Shown here piece after piece: positions 17,167 through 24,767 of a DNA stretch of 64,000 nt. A program made the translations under genes and the position numbers. The DNA lies in the NCBI GenBank assembly GCA_045649025.1, contig JAZRPB010000006.1, positions 163,127 through 227,126 of the forward strand, given 5' to 3'. The notes under the pieces are model-generated. The model saw only the letters and a program-made list of their open reading frames with translations. It was not told where the DNA came from and did no database searches. Each line of letters opens with the position of its first letter. Position 1 is the first letter of the stretch. This stretch comes from Ornithomonoglobus_A sp045649025 (GTDB lineage: Bacteria; Bacillota; Clostridia; UBA1381).

Positions 17167-17988
17167 TTATTTGTTTATTGAGCTACCTGCCATTACGTAG
17201 TCGATAACTGCAACATCTGATGTGCCTGCAGCAACGTCCATAAGTGCAGTTGCCTGTGATGCAACAGCTGTATATTCAGCATTTGCAAAGCTTGCATCTG
17301 TTGTTGCCAATTCTTCACCTGCACTGCCGCCCTCTGCAATAACAACAGCACCGTCTATGCTCTTTGTAAACTTTTCAACATTTTCTTCCTTTACAACAAG
17401 CACCTGTCTGTTTTCAAGATATGGCATTGTGATTGACATATTTTCCATTCTTTCGTCTGTGATTGTCATACCATTCCAGATACAGTCGATGTTCTTTGAA
17501 TTAAGCTCAATTTCCTTTGCTGCCCATTCAATTTCAATAAATTCAGGTGTAACACCAAGCTTTTCACAAACTGCTGTTGCAAACTCTGTTTCAAAACCAA
17601 CAAATTTGCCTTCGTCGTTTGTGTAGTTAAGAGGATTCATTATTGTGTAACCAATCTTCATAACACCGCTTTCTTTAATTTCATCAAGCTCGTTTAGAGT
17701 AACCTCTGTTTGAGAAGCATTTGTATTTGTGCCATCTACAAGAAGCAGCTCGTTAAGACCGTATGTGGTAGCAATTGTTTCTAATGTACCTTCATTTGCA
17801 AGCTCTATCATTGCATTGTTGACAGCCTCTGTTACGTCGGAGCCCTTTCTGAATGCTACACCATATTCCTCTGAAGGATAGTTGTTATCGATAATTGCAA
17901 GCTTATCGTTTGTTTTTGTGCCCTGTCCACAGCCTGCCATTGCAAGCATCATAACAGTTGCCATTACCATTGCTAAAATCTTTTTCAT
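17167..17988 (-). CDS. Amino-acid ABC solute-binding lipoprotein with circularly permuted segment order
   Basis: A 273-residue lipoprotein with lipobox LAMAGC (C20), first gene of an amino-acid ABC operon. In ordinary family-3 binding proteins the order is an N-terminal block (like LDEIKESGVMKIGY...GKFVGFETEFA), a middle lobe (NIDCIWNGMTITDER...), then a C-terminal block (EEYGVAFRKGSD...VNNAM...LANEGTLETIATTYGL). Here the C-terminal block comes first (about residues 28-80), then a short Thr/Asn linker (86-97), then the N-terminal block and middle lobe (98-267), and the protein stops at DYVMAGSSINK, where the C-terminal block would normally follow. Each segment is intact and present once. The promoter at 18038-18066 and an AGGAG site precede it. 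It is probably functional, since the missing end has been relocated rather than lost. Confidence 0.85.
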   Translation of the reverse strand: MKKILAMVMATVMMLAMAGCGQGTKTNDKLAIIDNNYPSEEYGVAFRKGSDVTEAVNNAMIELANEGTLETIATTYGLNELLLVDGTNTNASQTEVTLNELDEIKESGVMKIGYTIMNPLNYTNDEGKFVGFETEFATAVCEKLGVTPEFIEIEWAAKEIELNSKNIDCIWNGMTITDERMENMSITMPYLENRQVLVVKEENVEKFTKSIDGAVVIAEGGSAGEELATTDASFANAEYTAVASQATALMDVAAGTSDVAVIDYVMAGSSINK

Positions 17989-18037
17989 AATAAAATCTCC
18001 TTTGTTTATATATTTTAATATATATCTATACTATTCC

Positions 18038-18066
18038 ATTTTACCACGTATCTACTGCAATGTCAA
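18038..18066 (-). promoter_or_regulatory. ABC transporter operon promoter
   Basis: On the minus strand TTGACA (18061-18066), 17-bp spacer, TAAAAT (18038-18043) with a TGG extended -10, about 50 bp upstream of the binding-protein ATG. Confidence 0.8.
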
Positions 18067-18191
18067 TCACTATAACATTTTTTGTGTGTTTTTTCGTCAA
18101 AAATTTTTTAAAAGAAATGCCTGTTAATATAATATTTATAAAGTTTTCTTATTAATTTGAGGTATATTTTTATTGTTAAAGTTAATGGAAT

Positions 18192-18220
18192 TTGACAAAT
18201 ATAGCTTTTTATGGTAAAAT
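18192..18220 (+). promoter_or_regulatory. Glycosyltransferase gene promoter
   Basis: TTGACA (18192-18197), 17-bp spacer, TAAAAT (18215-18220) with a TGG extended -10. It leaves a leader of about 90 bp before the gene. It diverges from the ABC promoter; the rest of this 331-bp gap shows nothing further. Confidence 0.78.
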
Positions 18221-18319
18221 TACAATATTCAGGTTTTATACCGCTATAATTTATATAGAAAATTCAACGTATATTTATGCTGATTTTATATTGGCGGAAC
18301 AGGAGATTAAATATATAAA

Positions 18320-19729
18320 ATGAAGAAGAATATATGTTGCCATACATTATTTGTTATACTTACTCTTGTTGCAGCAGCTATGTATGTTTTCCTGATATTT
18401 AATAATAATGTATGGTATGATGAGGCATACTCTCTGGCAATGATAAAGCACAGCTTTAGCGAAATTGTTTCTATCACTGCCGCAGATGTACACCCGCCTC
18501 TGTATTATTTTGGATTAAAGCTGTTTTGTATGATATTCGGCAATTCGCTTATATGTGCAAAAATATTCTCGATTATACCGCTTATTCTTATAATGGTTAC
18601 AGGGTATTTTAACTTATCAAAAATTTTTGATTACAAAACAGCACTCATTTTTGTTGGTGCACTTGTTTTTATGCCGTTATATCAGGGATATGCGGTGGAG
18701 ATACGAATGTATACGTGGGCTTCATTCACTGTTTTTGGTTGCGGTATATATTCATACCGTGCCATAGTTGAGGATAAAAAGCTCTATTGGATACTATCCA
18801 CAATATTTGGCATTTTGAGTGCATATTTACACTACTTTGCATTTGTATCGGTACTTGTTATAGGCTTTATGCTCCTTTTGGCATCGGTTTACAAATACAA
18901 GGTTTCTAAATGGGCTATATCCTTTGGTGTGCTTATTATTGCATATCTGCCATGGATGTCATCATTTTTAAGCCAGCTTTCACAAAAGGTGACAGACGAA
19001 TACTGGATTGCACCAATAACAGGTCAGACAATAAAGAACTTCTTTAGTATGTGGCTTCAATGCGGTGATATTACACCGTACTACATTATATTTTTTACAA
19101 CAATGCTTGTATTAAGCATTGTAATGATAATAACAAAATTAAAGTTTAAAAGGTTATTTATCACAGTTATGGGACTGCTTGTATTTATTGTTACCTGTGC
19201 TATTGGTATAGGTGCATCGTTGGCGGTACGCCCTGTATTTATTGAGCGATATGCCGTTCCTGCAATACCGTTGGTTTTAATTGTTTTTGCAGTGGGACTT
19301 GGCACAATAAAATCAAAAACAATCCTTGCCGTTATTTGTGCATTTGCAGTATTTTTCAGTGCAATGAGCTATCCAAAGATTATGGAGGATGAATACGAGG
19401 CTTCGGAAAAATATATAGAGGCTTGTCTTGGTGAACGTGAATACGACGCAATAATATGCTGTGTGGACTCGCATCTGTTTGGCGTGCTATCCTACTACGA
19501 AAGCGAAAAGAATATATACCGTCCAAGGCTGTCGGCAGGCTCACCCTTTGAAAATGTTGTAGAATTAGACACTGCCGACGCAACAAAAGATAAGACAGTG
19601 CTTATGTTCCTTGATCACTACGAGGATCCTCCGCAGTGGGTGTATGATAATTATAACATTGAATACACCTGTGATGTTGCAACATACGGAAAATACTCTC
19701 ATATGTACACGTGCACCTCAATTAATTAG
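18320..19729 (+). CDS. GT39/ArnT-like membrane glycosyltransferase (GT-C fold)
   Basis: A 469-residue polytopic membrane protein with about ten hydrophobic segments. Close to the N-terminus the first extracellular loop carries WYDEAYS (acidic GT-C catalytic-type motif) and DVHPPLYY, both characteristic of the dolichyl-phosphate-mannose mannosyltransferase/ArnT superfamily. Such enzymes move a sugar from a polyprenyl-phosphate donor to a protein or envelope acceptor outside the membrane. The C-terminal 90 residues form a soluble domain. An AGGAG ribosome site precedes the ATG. The gene stands alone between two promoters; donor and acceptor cannot be inferred. Confidence 0.82.
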   Translation: MKKNICCHTLFVILTLVAAAMYVFLIFNNNVWYDEAYSLAMIKHSFSEIVSITAADVHPPLYYFGLKLFCMIFGNSLICAKIFSIIPLILIMVTGYFNLSKIFDYKTALIFVGALVFMPLYQGYAVEIRMYTWASFTVFGCGIYSYRAIVEDKKLYWILSTIFGILSAYLHYFAFVSVLVIGFMLLLASVYKYKVSKWAISFGVLIIAYLPWMSSFLSQLSQKVTDEYWIAPITGQTIKNFFSMWLQCGDITPYYIIFFTTMLVLSIVMIITKLKFKRLFITVMGLLVFIVTCAIGIGASLAVRPVFIERYAVPAIPLVLIVFAVGLGTIKSKTILAVICAFAVFFSAMSYPKIMEDEYEASEKYIEACLGEREYDAIICCVDSHLFGVLSYYESEKNIYRPRLSAGSPFENVVELDTADATKDKTVLMFLDHYEDPPQWVYDNYNIEYTCDVATYGKYSHMYTCTSIN

Positions 19730-19814
19730 TTTTAGTAATATTAGATAAAAAAACCACAAATTGAGCATTATTTTATAATACTTTGGAAAAATTGAAAAAA
19801 ATTCAAAAAAAGAC

Positions 19815-19843
19815 TTGAAATTATGTTTAAAATGTTGTATACT
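19815..19843 (+). promoter_or_regulatory. rpsT promoter
   Basis: TTGAAA (19815-19820), 17-bp spacer, TATACT (19838-19843). The leader before the rpsT ATG is about 35 bp. Confidence 0.85.
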
Positions 19844-19883
19844 ATTATGGTGTTATACATTAAACTTGTGGAGGTGTAAAGAA

Positions 19884-20147
19884 ATGGCAAACATTAAGTC
19901 TGCTAAAAAGCGTGTTTTGGTTACCAAGAAAAAGACATTGATTAACCAAATGCACAAAACAGCTTTAAAGACTGCTATTAAAAAGTTTGAAGCAGCAGTA
20001 GAAGCAGCTGACAAGGAAAACGTTAAGCCCTTGTTCAACGATGCTGTTAAGAAACTCGATATGGGTGTTAAGCAAGGTATTCTTCATAAGAATACAGCAG
20101 CAAGAAAGAAGTCACAACTTGCTGTTAAGCTTGCAAAATTAGCATAA
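19884..20147 (+). CDS. rpsT: 30S ribosomal protein S20
   Basis: An 87-residue, strongly basic helical protein that binds 16S rRNA. It begins MANIKSAKKRV and contains the typical KGILHKNTAARKKSQL-like segment (here KQGILHKNTAARKKSQLA). The start is ATG 19884 with a GGAGGT site 8-9 bp upstream; the open frame continues to 19815 but that part overlaps the promoter. A terminator follows at 20158-20193. Being monocistronic with a near-consensus promoter is typical of rpsT. Confidence 0.97.
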   Translation: MANIKSAKKRVLVTKKKTLINQMHKTALKTAIKKFEAAVEAADKENVKPLFNDAVKKLDMGVKQGILHKNTAARKKSQLAVKLAKLA

Positions 20148-20157
20148 GTTTCTAAAT

Positions 20158-20193
20158 AAAATACAGAGAATTAAAATTCTCTGTATTTTTTTA
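20158..20193 (+). terminator. rpsT terminator
   Basis: AATACAGAGAATT and its complement around a short loop, followed by TTTTTTTAT. Confidence 0.88.
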
Positions 20194-20247
20194 TTTGGCT
20201 ACCCATAAATAAAAAAATATTGCACTAAATTTATTACAAGCCGCTTC

Positions 20248-20501
20248 AAGGAGATAGAAAAAAATGCTTCAGAATGGACAATATGAGCCCAAACCGTATG
20301 CAATGCGGTTTGGGGTTACCCGAAGGCGTACAAAGGTACGTCGAGAGGCGAATTTTGTTCATAGCAAAAACGCATATATAAAAAGAAAACACGCAATTTC
20401 TGCGTGTTTTCTTCATTTTGTGTTCAAATTATAAATTACCACAAACTAAAGATGCATTTATATTCGCGTTTTTGCGGTCTGGACTTTTTTTGCATCTCCT
20501 T
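20248..20501. repeat. Structured repeat element, full copy 2 (ncRNA or MITE)
   Basis: 254 bp closed by AAGGAGAT..AAAAAAA..CAGA (20248-20273) against TCTGGACTTTTTTT..ATCTCCTT (20478-20501). Internal helices match copy 1 in position: CCAAACCG/CGGTTTGG (20289-20313), the conserved GCGTAC-loop-GTACGT hairpin (20326-20341), GCAAAAACGC/GCGTTTTTGC (20364-20373 with 20466-20475), and GAAAACACGCA/TGCGTGTTTTC (20385-20411). Several pairs differ from copy 1 on both sides. The right end overlaps the PBP1A stop codon. Confidence 0.75.
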
Positions 20502-23145
20502 ATTCCATACTTCCTGCAGGAATTTCATCTTCTGTTGGTGGCGGAGCAACAGGCTCCGTCACAGCACCGCCGTTCGGTGCATCATTTGTTCCTGTATTGG
20601 TATTTGTGTTTGTATTAGTATTAGTATTTGTGTTTGTGTTTGTGTTTGTATTAGTGTTGGTATTGGTACCTGTATTTGTGTTATTATTTGTGCCTGTATT
20701 CGCATTATCTTCAGGATTACCGTTTGGAACAGGTGTTGCACTTGGCTTTTCTGTTTCATCAGGTTTTTCCGTAGCTTCAGGTGTTGCACTCGGTTGTGGT
20801 GTGTTATTTGATTCAAATCGGTCACTTGCATTACCATAGTGCGTCTTACAAGTTGTTTTAGGCTCTGTACCCTTCACAAAATACGCCTTTGTTGACGGAC
20901 ACGTTGTTTTTGGAATTTTACCCGAAATCTTACACGTTTCAACCTCAACAATATTATTAGGCTTTGGTATTGTCACATTCGGATTAAGTGTTGAGTGAAC
21001 TTTATTCATAACACCTCTCCACGCAGTCACTGCAGGATTACCCGTCACCTTAAGCGGTGCGGGCTGGTCGTAGCCAAACCACACTGCCCCAACGTAATAC
21101 GGAGTATAGCCCACAAACCATTTATCGTAGTTATCGTCTGTTGTACCTGTTTTTCCGTAGGTTGGCATACCGTTATCAAGCTTTGCAGCAGTACCTGTTG
21201 CACCCTGATATCCGCCCTCAACAACACTCTTTAGCATATCGGATATTATATATGCCGATGCGGCACTTATTGCCTGTGAGCTTTCAGGGTCCTCGTTACT
21301 TAATATAACATTACCCGAGGCATCCTCAACACGTGTGTATGTGTGCGGCTCTATATATCTGCCGCTGTTTACAAACGTACAATATGCCGCCGCCATATCA
21401 CGAGGACTTACACCCTCGTTAAGACCGCCTAGCGACAGAGCCGCAAAGTTTCTGTCCTTTTCGGTAAGCGGTATATGGAAACCGTTTGAAAGATAGCTAT
21501 ATGAGCTTGTTAAGCCTATTTTTTCCAAAACCTTTGCCGCAGGGATGTTTGCAGATATTGTAACTGCTTCTTTTACTGTCATTTCTCCCTTGTAGCCCTT
21601 ATATGAGTTTTTAGGCTTCCACTTATCAGAGCCAAGCTCTATTTCTTCGTCTACAATTACTTCAGTTTCGGTAATTTTACCCCGATCCAGTGCAGGCGCA
21701 TAAACAGATAGCGGTTTTATTGATGAACCAGGCTGACGCTTTGATTGAGTTGCTCTGTTCCAGCCGCGTATGTCTGTTTTTTCGCCAAGTCCGCCCACAA
21801 GTGCCTTTACAGAACCTGTGTATGGGTCCATCACAATCATACCTGCCTGTGCAAGATTATATAGTTGATTTGCACCTGCAGATGAGCTATAATATATACC
21901 AAGGTTTTCTTTGTCGGCAAAGTATTCCTCCATGGTTTCTTGCATATCAACATCAACTGTTGAATATATCTTCAATCCACCGTTATATACCTGCTTTGTT
22001 GCAAATTCATATGAATATCCCTTTTCATTTTGCAAATCACGTATAACATCGGAAACAACCTGGTCGGTAAAATATGAGCTTATATCTGCTCTGTTTCTTC
22101 TGTAGGTGTTATCAAGCTCCAATGGAGTTGAGATTGCCTCGTGATACTCGCTGCTGCTGATTTTTCCAAGCTCATACATTTTTTCAAGAACTATATTTCT
22201 CTTTTCTATATGCGCATCGGGATTTGCAATTGGGTCGTATAGAGACGGATACTGTGTTATTCCCGCAATAGACGCCGCCTCGGCAAGCGTTAGTGCATTT
22301 GCTGATTTATTAAAATACGTATTAGATGCCGCCTCAACACCCATACAGTTATTTGCAAAGTATACAATGTTAAGATACATTGTAAGAATTTCATCCTTGG
22401 TAAGCTCCTGCTCAAGAGCCACTGCTCTAAACATTTCCTTTACCTTTCGGCTAACCTTGTTTTCGTTTTCACTTGTTATATTTTTTATAACCTGTTGTGT
22501 TATTGTTGAGCCGCCGTAATCAGACTCGCCAATACCCACCTTTGCAAGTATCCATTTAGCAGTTGCACCAAAGGTACGTTTTAAGTCCACACCCTTGTGT
22601 GAATAAAAACGCTCGTCCTCTATCGATACCATTGCATCCTTCATAACCTGCGGTATCTGTGAGGATTCAACCCATATACGTGTTGTTTCAGACTGGATTT
22701 GTTCATATTCGTGGGTTACGCCCAAAAAGTCCTCATAATATATAAATGATGCATAGTTAAGGGCAAGATTTTTGATATTCATATCCTTAATCTCACGCTT
22801 TACTGCTGCATACATTCCTATAGACATTCCTATGCCCACAATAAACACAACAAGCAGCAGTATAATAAATATACCGCGTATTCTCTTGCGTGTGCGTAGC
22901 TTCTCCTCTGACACTCTCTTTTTTCTTTTGCCATTGCTTTTTTTCTTGTTTCTTACGGCACTTCTTGTAACAGAGCTTGTTTGTGCACTGCTTTCTCTGC
23001 GGCGTGTTTTTGCTCCGTCTCTTTCTTCCTCAAGACGTCTTCTTCGTGAATACGCACTTTCCTGCGATGTGCGTCTGTCGTATTCATCCCAGTCAAAGTC
23101 ACTGTTGTGGTTATAATCTCCGCCACGTCTGCCATTATTTGCCAT
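20500..23145 (-). CDS. Class A penicillin-binding protein (PBP1A type)
   Basis: An 881-residue bifunctional peptidoglycan synthase at the cell membrane. A charged, Arg/Lys-rich cytoplasmic tail (about 1-90) precedes one membrane segment (about 91-115). The GT51 glycosyltransferase domain has SIEDERFYSHKGVD with the catalytic Glu, and GGSTITQQVIKN. The transpeptidase domain has the serine motif PGSSIKPLSV, an SxN-type motif in SANIPA, and YGKTGTTDDN. The C-terminal 120 residues are low complexity: a Pro/Glu/Thr section then a long alternating Thr-Asn tract ending near the stop. The stop codon falls on the edge of structured repeat copy 2. The promoter is at 23226-23254. Confidence 0.95.
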   Translation of the reverse strand: MANNGRRGGDYNHNSDFDWDEYDRRTSQESAYSRRRRLEEERDGAKTRRRESSAQTSSVTRSAVRNKKKSNGKRKKRVSEEKLRTRKRIRGIFIILLLVVFIVGIGMSIGMYAAVKREIKDMNIKNLALNYASFIYYEDFLGVTHEYEQIQSETTRIWVESSQIPQVMKDAMVSIEDERFYSHKGVDLKRTFGATAKWILAKVGIGESDYGGSTITQQVIKNITSENENKVSRKVKEMFRAVALEQELTKDEILTMYLNIVYFANNCMGVEAASNTYFNKSANALTLAEAASIAGITQYPSLYDPIANPDAHIEKRNIVLEKMYELGKISSSEYHEAISTPLELDNTYRRNRADISSYFTDQVVSDVIRDLQNEKGYSYEFATKQVYNGGLKIYSTVDVDMQETMEEYFADKENLGIYYSSSAGANQLYNLAQAGMIVMDPYTGSVKALVGGLGEKTDIRGWNRATQSKRQPGSSIKPLSVYAPALDRGKITETEVIVDEEIELGSDKWKPKNSYKGYKGEMTVKEAVTISANIPAAKVLEKIGLTSSYSYLSNGFHIPLTEKDRNFAALSLGGLNEGVSPRDMAAAYCTFVNSGRYIEPHTYTRVEDASGNVILSNEDPESSQAISAASAYIISDMLKSVVEGGYQGATGTAAKLDNGMPTYGKTGTTDDNYDKWFVGYTPYYVGAVWFGYDQPAPLKVTGNPAVTAWRGVMNKVHSTLNPNVTIPKPNNIVEVETCKISGKIPKTTCPSTKAYFVKGTEPKTTCKTHYGNASDRFESNNTPQPSATPEATEKPDETEKPSATPVPNGNPEDNANTGTNNNTNTGTNTNTNTNTNTNTNTNTNTNTNTNTGTNDAPNGGAVTEPVAPPPTEDEIPAGSME
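20588..20705 (-). repeat. Hexanucleotide tract coding for the Thr-Asn tail of PBP1A
   Basis: Variants of a 6-bp unit (plus strand GTATTT / GTGTTT / GTATTA) run almost without break, translating on the minus strand to alternating Thr-Asn with occasional Gly-Thr. Such tracts change length by replication slippage in 6-bp steps without loss of frame. Confidence 0.85.
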
Positions 23146-23225
23146 ATTCTACCTCCTTACCAATTTTTCTATATAAAACCATTTCTTAATAATTTTTATT
23201 GTAAAATAAAAAGCTGTATACAATA

Positions 23226-23254
23226 GTTATAACACAAATTTGTATTTTTTTCAA
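23226..23254 (-). promoter_or_regulatory. PBP1A promoter
   Basis: On the minus strand TTGAAA (23249-23254), 17-bp spacer, TATAAC (23226-23231) with a TGT extended -10. Confidence 0.65.
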
Positions 23255-23364
23255 GATATTTTTACTATTTTTAACACTTAACATTGACATTTTGAATTTA
23301 TAATGATAAAATTAATACATAAATATGGTAAAAACACACTTTATTGAAAGGATTAAGGCTTAAA

Positions 23365-23667
23365 ATGCAAGATAAAATAGAAAAAATTTTCTCATCAACA
23401 ACAGGTCTTTTAGTATTTTCACTTTTTAGCGGATTAGGCTATTTTGCAATGGTATTGCGTATTGTTATGAGTTTTTCACGCAACAACAGTGCATTTGTGG
23501 GACTTATGTTTTCACCTGCCATAATTTGCGGTGCGGCATTTTTTATTATAAAAACAGTTAAAACAAATATTATGAATGAGCAACCCCAAAAAAATTCTGC
23601 TCTCTTTTTTCTACACTGCATTGTGATATTCATAGGCGTAATTTTCTTTGCAGATATGATTTTTTAA
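23365..23667 (+). CDS. Small membrane protein of unknown function
   Basis: About 100 residues with three predicted membrane segments (TGLLVFSLFSGLGYFAMVL region, the FVGLMFSPAIICGAAFFII region, and a C-terminal ALFFLHCIVIFIGVIFFA region). The start is placed at ATG 23365, 6 bp after AAGG; an in-frame TTG at 23344 is upstream but less likely. The stop codon is one base before the dus start, so the genes are cotranscribed and probably translationally coupled. The protein is not recognised; a link to tRNA modification is contextual only. Confidence 0.65.
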   Translation: MQDKIEKIFSSTTGLLVFSLFSGLGYFAMVLRIVMSFSRNNSAFVGLMFSPAIICGAAFFIIKTVKTNIMNEQPQKNSALFFLHCIVIFIGVIFFADMIF

Positions 23668-23668
23668 T

Positions 23669-24631
23669 ATGAAAATAGGAAATGTAGAAGTAGGTCAGCT
23701 ATTTTTAGCACCAATGGCGGGAGTTACCGACTCCACCTTCAGAACAATATGCAAAAGCTACGGTGCAAGTGCGATGTGCTCCGAAATGGTAAGTGCAAAG
23801 GGTCTTTACTATAACGACAAGAAAACCCACGAGCTTATGCACATAGAGGAAAACAACCACCCCTGTGCAATACAGATTTTTGGCAGCGACCCTGATATTA
23901 TGGCACAAATTGTTCCCAAGGTTGAAAAGTCGGGATGCGATTTTATAGACATAAATATGGGGTGTCCCATGCCTAAAATAGTAAATAACGGTGATGGCAG
24001 TGCACTCTTAAAAAACCCCGAGCTTGTTGGTAAAATAGTTAAATCGGTATCGGACGCGGCAACAGTGCCCGTAACTGTTAAAATCCGCAAGGGCTGGGAT
24101 GAAGCAAACGTAAACGCAGTTGAGGTAGCAAAAGCAATTGAAGAAAACGGTGCTTTGGCAATTGCTGTGCATGGCCGCACACGTATGCAGTTTTACGGCG
24201 GAGTTGCCGATTGGGATATAATTGCACGTGTGAAGGAGGCAGTTAAAATACCCGTAATAGGTAACGGCGATATTTTCAGTGTTGATGATGCAAAAAGAAT
24301 GCTCAACCACACCAATTGCGATGCGTTTATGATAGGCAGAGGTGCACAGGGAAATCCATTTATTTTTAAACAGATAACCGAATTTTTAGAATATGGTGAG
24401 GTTAAAACATATCCATCGTCAAGGGATAAAATAGAGGCAGCTCTTTACCACGCGAGAATGCTTGTTAAAGACAAGGGCGAAAGACGCGGTGTTATGGAGG
24501 CAAGAAAGCACATTGCCTGGTATATTAAAGGCTTAAGCGGTGCAGCAAAGCTGAAAACCGAGGTGTTTAAAATTAGTGATTTTGCTATATTGGAAAAGCT
24601 TTTTAATGATTATATTGGAAAAGCTTTATAA
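23669..24631 (+). CDS. dus: tRNA-dihydrouridine synthase (Dus)
   Basis: A 320-residue FMN enzyme reducing specific uridines in tRNA to dihydrouridine. The TIM barrel opens with LAPMAGVTDSTFR. The catalytic cysteine lies in DINMGCPMPKIV, and NGDGSALL follows. Later motifs are VTVKIRKGWD, AVHGRTR, the phosphate-binding VIGNGDI and FMIGRGAQGNP. The family is DusB-like by length and motif spacing. It starts one base after the stop of the small membrane protein without a clear ribosome site of its own, which suggests translational coupling. Confidence 0.94.
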   Translation: MKIGNVEVGQLFLAPMAGVTDSTFRTICKSYGASAMCSEMVSAKGLYYNDKKTHELMHIEENNHPCAIQIFGSDPDIMAQIVPKVEKSGCDFIDINMGCPMPKIVNNGDGSALLKNPELVGKIVKSVSDAATVPVTVKIRKGWDEANVNAVEVAKAIEENGALAIAVHGRTRMQFYGGVADWDIIARVKEAVKIPVIGNGDIFSVDDAKRMLNHTNCDAFMIGRGAQGNPFIFKQITEFLEYGEVKTYPSSRDKIEAALYHARMLVKDKGERRGVMEARKHIAWYIKGLSGAAKLKTEVFKISDFAILEKLFNDYIGKAL

Positions 24632-24656
24632 ATTGACAAAATAATTAAAAAAAGGC

Positions 24657-24685
24657 TTGAAAAAAAGAAAAAAATTTGTTAAAAT
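24657..24685 (+). promoter_or_regulatory. guaB promoter
   Basis: TTGAAA (24657-24662), 17-bp spacer, TAAAAT (24680-24685) with a TGT extended -10. The leader of about 75 bp shows no purine-riboswitch core. Confidence 0.7.
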
Positions 24686-24767
24686 AGAGGAAATATACAT
24701 ACTTGCAAAATGATATATTGTTTTAGCAGGTGTGATTAGGCATACAACAAAAAGGAGGGTATATTTT

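Noticed and set aside
20466..20500. Short peptide M-x-K-K-x-R-P-Q-K encoded by the repeat end on the minus strand
   Set aside because: The three copies keep a similar reading, but no spaced ribosome site exists and the base pairing of the closing stem explains the conservation.
20404..20811. Cysteine-rich open frames opposite the PBP1A 3' end
   Set aside because: They are translations of the hexanucleotide tract on the wrong strand.
24686..24767. Purine riboswitch upstream of guaB
   Set aside because: The leader is too short and lacks the conserved three-way junction core.
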